Shown: one piece after another, positions 4,836 to 7,805 of the stretch
Layout: each line of letters starts with the position of its first letter
Numbering within the stretch: position 1 is the first letter of the stretch
Assembly: GCA_964614915.1 (NCBI GenBank)
Contig: CAZTNC010000009.1
Span: 1 to 7,805 of the forward strand
DNA: 7,805 nt
DNA from: WTFY01 sp964614915
GTDB lineage: Bacteria; Pseudomonadota; Gammaproteobacteria; UBA4575
Direction of reading: 5' to 3'
Program-made: the position numbers and the translations under genes
The notes under the pieces: model-generated
The model's input: only the letters and a program-made list of their open reading frames with translations
What the model was told of the DNA's origin: nothing
Database searches by the model: none

Positions 4836-6044
4836 CTACAGTTCCGCTTCGAAGTCGTAGCGAAAGCCGACGCTGATGTGATCGTTCTCGCCGTCTTTGC
4901 TGCTGTCGTCGATGTCACGCTGCAGCCATTCCGCGTAGACGCGCAGGTTTTTGTTGAGCTGGTTCTCCAGCGTCAGGTTGTAACCGTCGAAGCTGCGATC
5001 TACGTTATCACCGTCCCAGTCAAAGTAGGCGGCCTTGAGCTTGTAGCCCCCACCGAGCGCCATGGCTGCTGCGATGTCCAGCGAAGACTGGTCCAGGTCC
5101 ATGACGGCACCGTCCACCATCCGGTCATCGTCATCGATGTCCTGGTAGGTGACAGCGAGGTACAGGTTCTCCGACACGTCCATGCTGGCGCCAAGCCCCA
5201 TGAAGGTCTGCTCGCGATCTTCGGCATGGTGCACCTCGAGGTAGGACACCCCGGCATACAGGGGTCCCATGCGGTAACCGATACCAAGCGAGCCGGCATC
5301 CGCATCGTCAGGCTCTGAGGTTTCGCTGTGGTCGCCTCCCGCACTGTTGTCCGGCGTACCGTCAAAGCGTGCACCGGCCTGAATGTTGAGACCGCCCATC
5401 TGGGCCTTATAGGTCACCAGTTGGTTGGTGCGGAACGGGCCGACATCATCGTAGCCGAACGGGCTCGCGCGGTGGTTGAAGATGTCGGTCACCTCCGCCA
5501 CGATGTTGAAATGCGGGTCCCATTGCTTGCCGATGGCGATCTCGCCAAGCCCGGTCTTGACTCCGACATAGGCCAGGCGTGCATCACCGAAGTTACCGTT
5601 GGCTTCGATATCAGCATCCCACTCACCCCGATAAAAGGCGGTCAGGCCCTCGCTGATGTCCACATGTCCCTTGATGCCCACACGGGAGAGAAAGTCCGTC
5701 ACGTCATAGGAGGTGTCATCGTCAAAGTCAAAGTCACTGTAGGTCAACGAGGGACGCAGGCTGCCGTAAACAACCACGCCCTGCTTCTTCGTTGCCTCCG
5801 CTACCGCGTGCTTGGCGTGACTGTCTGCTGCGGTGGCCACCTCCTTGAGATGCTCCACCTGCTTTTGCAGTGCCTCCAACTGGCGTTGCTGTTCCTTGAT
5901 GGTCTCTACCAGCGACTCCAGGGTGTGCATGTCCGCACTCCCGCCCGCCTGTACAGAGCCCGCCATGAACATAGCTGCAGCCACCACGAAGACCTGTAGG
6001 GGCTTCATGGCCTTGCGCAATGTAATCAAATTGAAGTAATTCAT
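4836..6044 (-). CDS. Gram-negative general porin with N-terminal coiled coil
   Basis: This 402-residue outer-membrane channel is probably trimeric and of the general diffusion porin type. Cleavage is predicted after VQA at residue 33. Starting at Met13 (codon 6006-6008) gives a classic signal peptide (MKPLQVFVVAAAMFMAGSVQA), whereas starting at Met1 gives an unusually long n-region but a better ribosome site (AAGGA). Both are possible. Residues 40-85 are a coiled coil (LVETIKEQQRQLEALQKQVE), as in porins that reach the peptidoglycan or trimerise through it. The barrel starts at about residue 88 (QGVVVYGSLRPSLTYSDF), with alternating strands and turns, SRVGIKG, AYVGVKTGLGEIAIGKQWDP and a final strand HISVGFRYDF. 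Asp is very abundant (DFDFDDDTSYD, DIDDDDRMVD), consistent with a saline habitat. The last residues are EAEL, so the usual terminal Phe sits four residues in. Confidence 0.88.
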   Translation of the reverse strand: MNYFNLITLRKAMKPLQVFVVAAAMFMAGSVQAGGSADMHTLESLVETIKEQQRQLEALQKQVEHLKEVATAADSHAKHAVAEATKKQGVVVYGSLRPSLTYSDFDFDDDTSYDVTDFLSRVGIKGHVDISEGLTAFYRGEWDADIEANGNFGDARLAYVGVKTGLGEIAIGKQWDPHFNIVAEVTDIFNHRASPFGYDDVGPFRTNQLVTYKAQMGGLNIQAGARFDGTPDNSAGGDHSETSEPDDADAGSLGIGYRMGPLYAGVSYLEVHHAEDREQTFMGLGASMDVSENLYLAVTYQDIDDDDRMVDGAVMDLDQSSLDIAAAMALGGGYKLKAAYFDWDGDNVDRSFDGYNLTLENQLNKNLRVYAEWLQRDIDDSSKDGENDHISVGFRYDFEAEL

Positions 6045-6079
6045 AGGTAGGGTCCTTTGGGTTCACTCCGAATTTCACG

Positions 6080-6121
6080 ATTATACCCTATATATAGGGG
6101 CCGTAAAATCCAGTCGGTCAA
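6080..6121 (-). promoter_or_regulatory. Porin promoter, possibly two overlapping
   Basis: Reading the minus strand, a perfect TATAAT (6080-6085) lies 16 bases after TTTACG (6102-6107, four of six), giving a leader of about 30 bases. A second option is TTGACC (6116-6121) with TATATA (6091-6096) at 19 bases. The two options share the palindrome 6086-6099, so a protein bound there would block or redirect both. Confidence 0.6.
6086..6099. promoter_or_regulatory. Perfect palindrome between -35 and -10 of the porin promoter
   Basis: CCCTATATATAGGG is a perfect 14-bp palindrome directly abutting the TATAAT box. Its position is that of an operator. I do not recognise the motif as that of a named regulator. 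Confidence 0.5.
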
Positions 6122-6156
6122 GATATTGTGGTTATTTGGTTGTTACTCCCCTTTCT

Positions 6157-6191
6157 TTGAAACGAAGTAATCCCTTAGGGGTATACTAAGG
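6157..6191 (+). promoter_or_regulatory. Glutamate dehydrogenase promoter with palindromes at the -10
   Basis: TTGAAA (6157-6162, five of six) and TATACT (6182-6187, five of six) are 19 bases apart. Just upstream of the -10 is CCCTTAGGG (6172-6180), and CCTTAG-N7-CTAAGG (6173-6191) encloses the -10 box. The leader to the ATG at 6309 would be about 115 bases, in which I see no known riboswitch. Confidence 0.45.
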
Positions 6192-6308
6192 CACCTGATG
6201 CCCGGCGACAAGGGGCTCCGAAAGCCTTTTATATACATTCCTGTGAACCCTTGCATACCATTTCCGGTCTGATGTGTAGGACTGTGGAGATTGGTGAGGG
6301 AAGTACCG

Positions 6309-7601
6309 ATGAATAACACCTTCCAGGATGCCAAGGCCCGCTTGGCCGATGTGTTCAGCCGCATCGAGGCTTCCGATGATGTCGATGAGCGCCTCGCGCA
6401 TCCCAAGATCATGCTGGAGGTCAACATTCCGCTGCGCATGGATGACGGGCGCCTTCGCGTGCTGCGGGGCTACCGGGTGCAGTACAACGACATCCGCGGG
6501 CCAACCAAGGGTGGGGTGCGGTTTCATCCGCAGGTGAGCGCCGATGAGGTCACCTCGCTGGCCTTCTGGATGACCATCAAGTGCGCGGTTGCCGGCCTGC
6601 CCTACGGCGGTGCCAAGGGCGGCGTTGCCGTGGACGCGAAGTCCCTCTCGCGCCTGGAGCTTGAGCGCCTCTCTCGGGGCTACATCCGTGCCATCGCCGA
6701 CATTATCGGGCCGACGCGAGACATCCCGGCCCCGGACATGTACACCAATGCCACCATCATGGGCTGGATGGCGGACGAGTACTACACCATCGTGCGCAAG
6801 AATGTACCCGGGGTCATCACCGGCAAGCCCGTGCACCTGGGTGGCTCGCTGGGGCGCGAGGCCGCTACCGGCCAGGGCGCTTTGTTCGCGCTGGACCGCT
6901 GGGTAGAGCGCGCCGGTGTGGATCCTCAGGGAATGCGTATCGCCGTGCAGGGTTTCGGCAATGCCGGCGCACATTTCGCCTGTCTCGCCCACCAGGCGGG
7001 GTATCGCATCGTCGCGATCTCCGATTCCAGGGGTGCGGTGTATTCCGATGCCGGCCTGGACCCGGAGTTTCTGATGGCCCAGAAACGCACACGCCGCGAG
7101 ATCAGCCAGATGCTGTACTGTGACTCCTCGGTGTGCGAGTCGAACGTCTACAAGGTCATCACCAACCAGGAACTGCTTGAACTCGACGTTGACGTGCTGG
7201 CACTGGCGGCCCTCGAAAATCAGGTCACCGAAGAGAACGTGGAACGCATCCAGGCTTCCTGCCTGCTGGAGATTGCCAACGGCCCAGTGGACTCGCACAG
7301 CGATGCGGTGTTGCAACAGCGCGGCGTCACCGTGTTGCCCGACGTGCTGGTCAATTCCGGCGGGGTGACGGTCAGCTATTTCGAATGGCTGCAAAACCGC
7401 TCCGGACTCTACTGGGAGGAGGCCGAGGTGACGCGGCGCCTGAAAAAGACTATGGAGCGCGAAGCCGACCATATCTTCGAGACCGCAGAACGGGAAAGGG
7501 TCAGCCTTCGAACCGCAGCCTACCTGCACGGAGTCAAGCGCATCGTCGGCGCCATTCACGAACAAGGTACCGAGGAGTATTTCGCCCAGGACCCGGGCTA
7601 G
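6309..7601 (+). CDS. gdh: Glutamate dehydrogenase (Glu/Leu/Phe/Val dehydrogenase family)
   Basis: This 430-residue protein is full length for the hexameric family and would interconvert glutamate and 2-oxoglutarate plus ammonium in the cytoplasm. Numbering from the ATG at 6309, Lys67 (GPTKGGVRFHP), Lys91 (TIKCAV) and Lys103 (LPYGGAKGGV, catalytic) are present, as are Asp143 (APDMYTN, proton relay) and Ser356 (VTVSYFEW). By analogy with clostridial GDH, Lys67 and Ser356 match the residues that hold the side-chain carboxylate, which favours glutamate over branched-chain or aromatic substrates. The dinucleotide-binding fold is VQGFGNAGAHFA (213-224), ending at VAISDSRG; NAD versus NADP cannot be settled by eye. 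The ATG is preferred over a TTG at 6291 because GAGGGAAG precedes it. It is divergent from the porin and may be cotranscribed with the downstream GYD gene, as no terminator is seen. Confidence 0.92.
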   Translation: MNNTFQDAKARLADVFSRIEASDDVDERLAHPKIMLEVNIPLRMDDGRLRVLRGYRVQYNDIRGPTKGGVRFHPQVSADEVTSLAFWMTIKCAVAGLPYGGAKGGVAVDAKSLSRLELERLSRGYIRAIADIIGPTRDIPAPDMYTNATIMGWMADEYYTIVRKNVPGVITGKPVHLGGSLGREAATGQGALFALDRWVERAGVDPQGMRIAVQGFGNAGAHFACLAHQAGYRIVAISDSRGAVYSDAGLDPEFLMAQKRTRREISQMLYCDSSVCESNVYKVITNQELLELDVDVLALAALENQVTEENVERIQASCLLEIANGPVDSHSDAVLQQRGVTVLPDVLVNSGGVTVSYFEWLQNRSGLYWEEAEVTRRLKKTMEREADHIFETAERERVSLRTAAYLHGVKRIVGAIHEQGTEEYFAQDPG

Positions 7602-7671
7602 CCCACGACCTTGCTAGGTGCCGCCGTGGTACCATGGGACTTTCAATGAATTCCGATCACAGGAGGACACC

Positions 7672-7805
7672 ATGACCACGTTCTTCATGTTTGGAAGCTA
7701 TTCAAAGGAATCCCTGGAAGGGATCGATGCATTACGCACCGAGAAGGCAAAGAAACTGATTCAAGATGCCGGCGGGGAGACCGTCGGGATCTACACGCTG
7801 CTCGG
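7672..7805 (+). CDS. GYD-domain protein, 5' part, cut by window edge
   Basis: The first 44 codons (MTTFFMFGSYSKESLEGIDA onward, to GGETVGIYTLL) match the N-terminal half of small GYD-domain proteins, which are usually about 90-110 residues, form a ferredoxin-like fold and have no settled function. A strong AGGAGGA (7661-7667) lies 4 bases before the ATG. The gene begins 70 bases after the dehydrogenase stop on the same strand, with no hairpin between, so they may share a transcript. Confidence 0.82.
   Translation, partial: MTTFFMFGSYSKESLEGIDALRTEKAKKLIQDAGGETVGIYTLL

Noticed and set aside
5328..5999. 223-codon plus-strand frame inside the porin gene
   Set aside because: It is a shadow of the porin codons; no start signal and no domain.
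6186..7565. Long 459-codon open frame on the minus strand opposite the glutamate dehydrogenase
   Set aside because: It is the antisense shadow of a GC-rich gene: the sense protein matches a well-known family end to end, and the antisense product is His/Gly/Val-rich without any recognisable domain.
1..7805. CRISPR array, tRNA/rRNA gene, insertion sequence
   Set aside because: No regularly spaced repeats, no cloverleaf or rRNA signature, and no transposase-like protein were seen on either strand.

Overview
The window looks like chromosome from a moderately GC-rich gammaproteobacterium. The evidence is a Gram-negative general porin with a signal peptide, a SOUL-family lipoprotein with a lipobox, Shine-Dalgarno sites of the usual type and a rho-independent terminator. 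The very acidic surface of the porin would fit a salt-tolerant or haloalkaliphilic member such as the Ectothiorhodospiraceae, but that placement is a guess from sequence style only.

Layout. (1) Positions 2-454 hold the 3' part of an S24-peptidase (LexA/phage-repressor type) gene that enters from the left edge. (2) Positions 497-1448 begin an accessory-looking block: a GNAT acetyltransferase on the minus strand, an AT-rich divergent regulatory region full of inverted repeats (983-1124), and then hipB. (3) Positions 1449-2687 hold a full-length HipA-family kinase toxin whose ATG directly follows the hipB stop codon. (4) Positions 2765-3433 encode a SOUL/heme-binding-like lipoprotein. (5) Positions 3434-3942 have no believable protein gene. 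This stretch does hold a series of stable hairpins with GGA motifs in their loops, ending in a textbook terminator at 3813-3844, and I interpret it as a small-RNA gene, possibly of the CsrB/RsmZ type. (6) Positions 3943-4725 encode a secreted four-cysteine protein of unknown function, which converges on (7) a porin on the minus strand (4836-6044). (8) A 264-base divergent region (6045-6308) separates the porin from (9) a Glu/Leu/Phe/Val-family glutamate dehydrogenase (6309-7601), which is followed by (10) the start of a GYD-domain gene (7672 to the right edge).

How the parts may work together. hipB-hipA is a toxin-antitoxin pair with what look like two copies of its own operator spaced 30 bp apart. 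Porin and glutamate dehydrogenase are divergent, and each promoter carries a CCCT...AGGG palindrome next to its -10 box, which hints at common control of uptake and nitrogen/glutamate metabolism or an osmotic response. The unannotated RNA at about 3567-3844 is the best candidate for something not previously described here.
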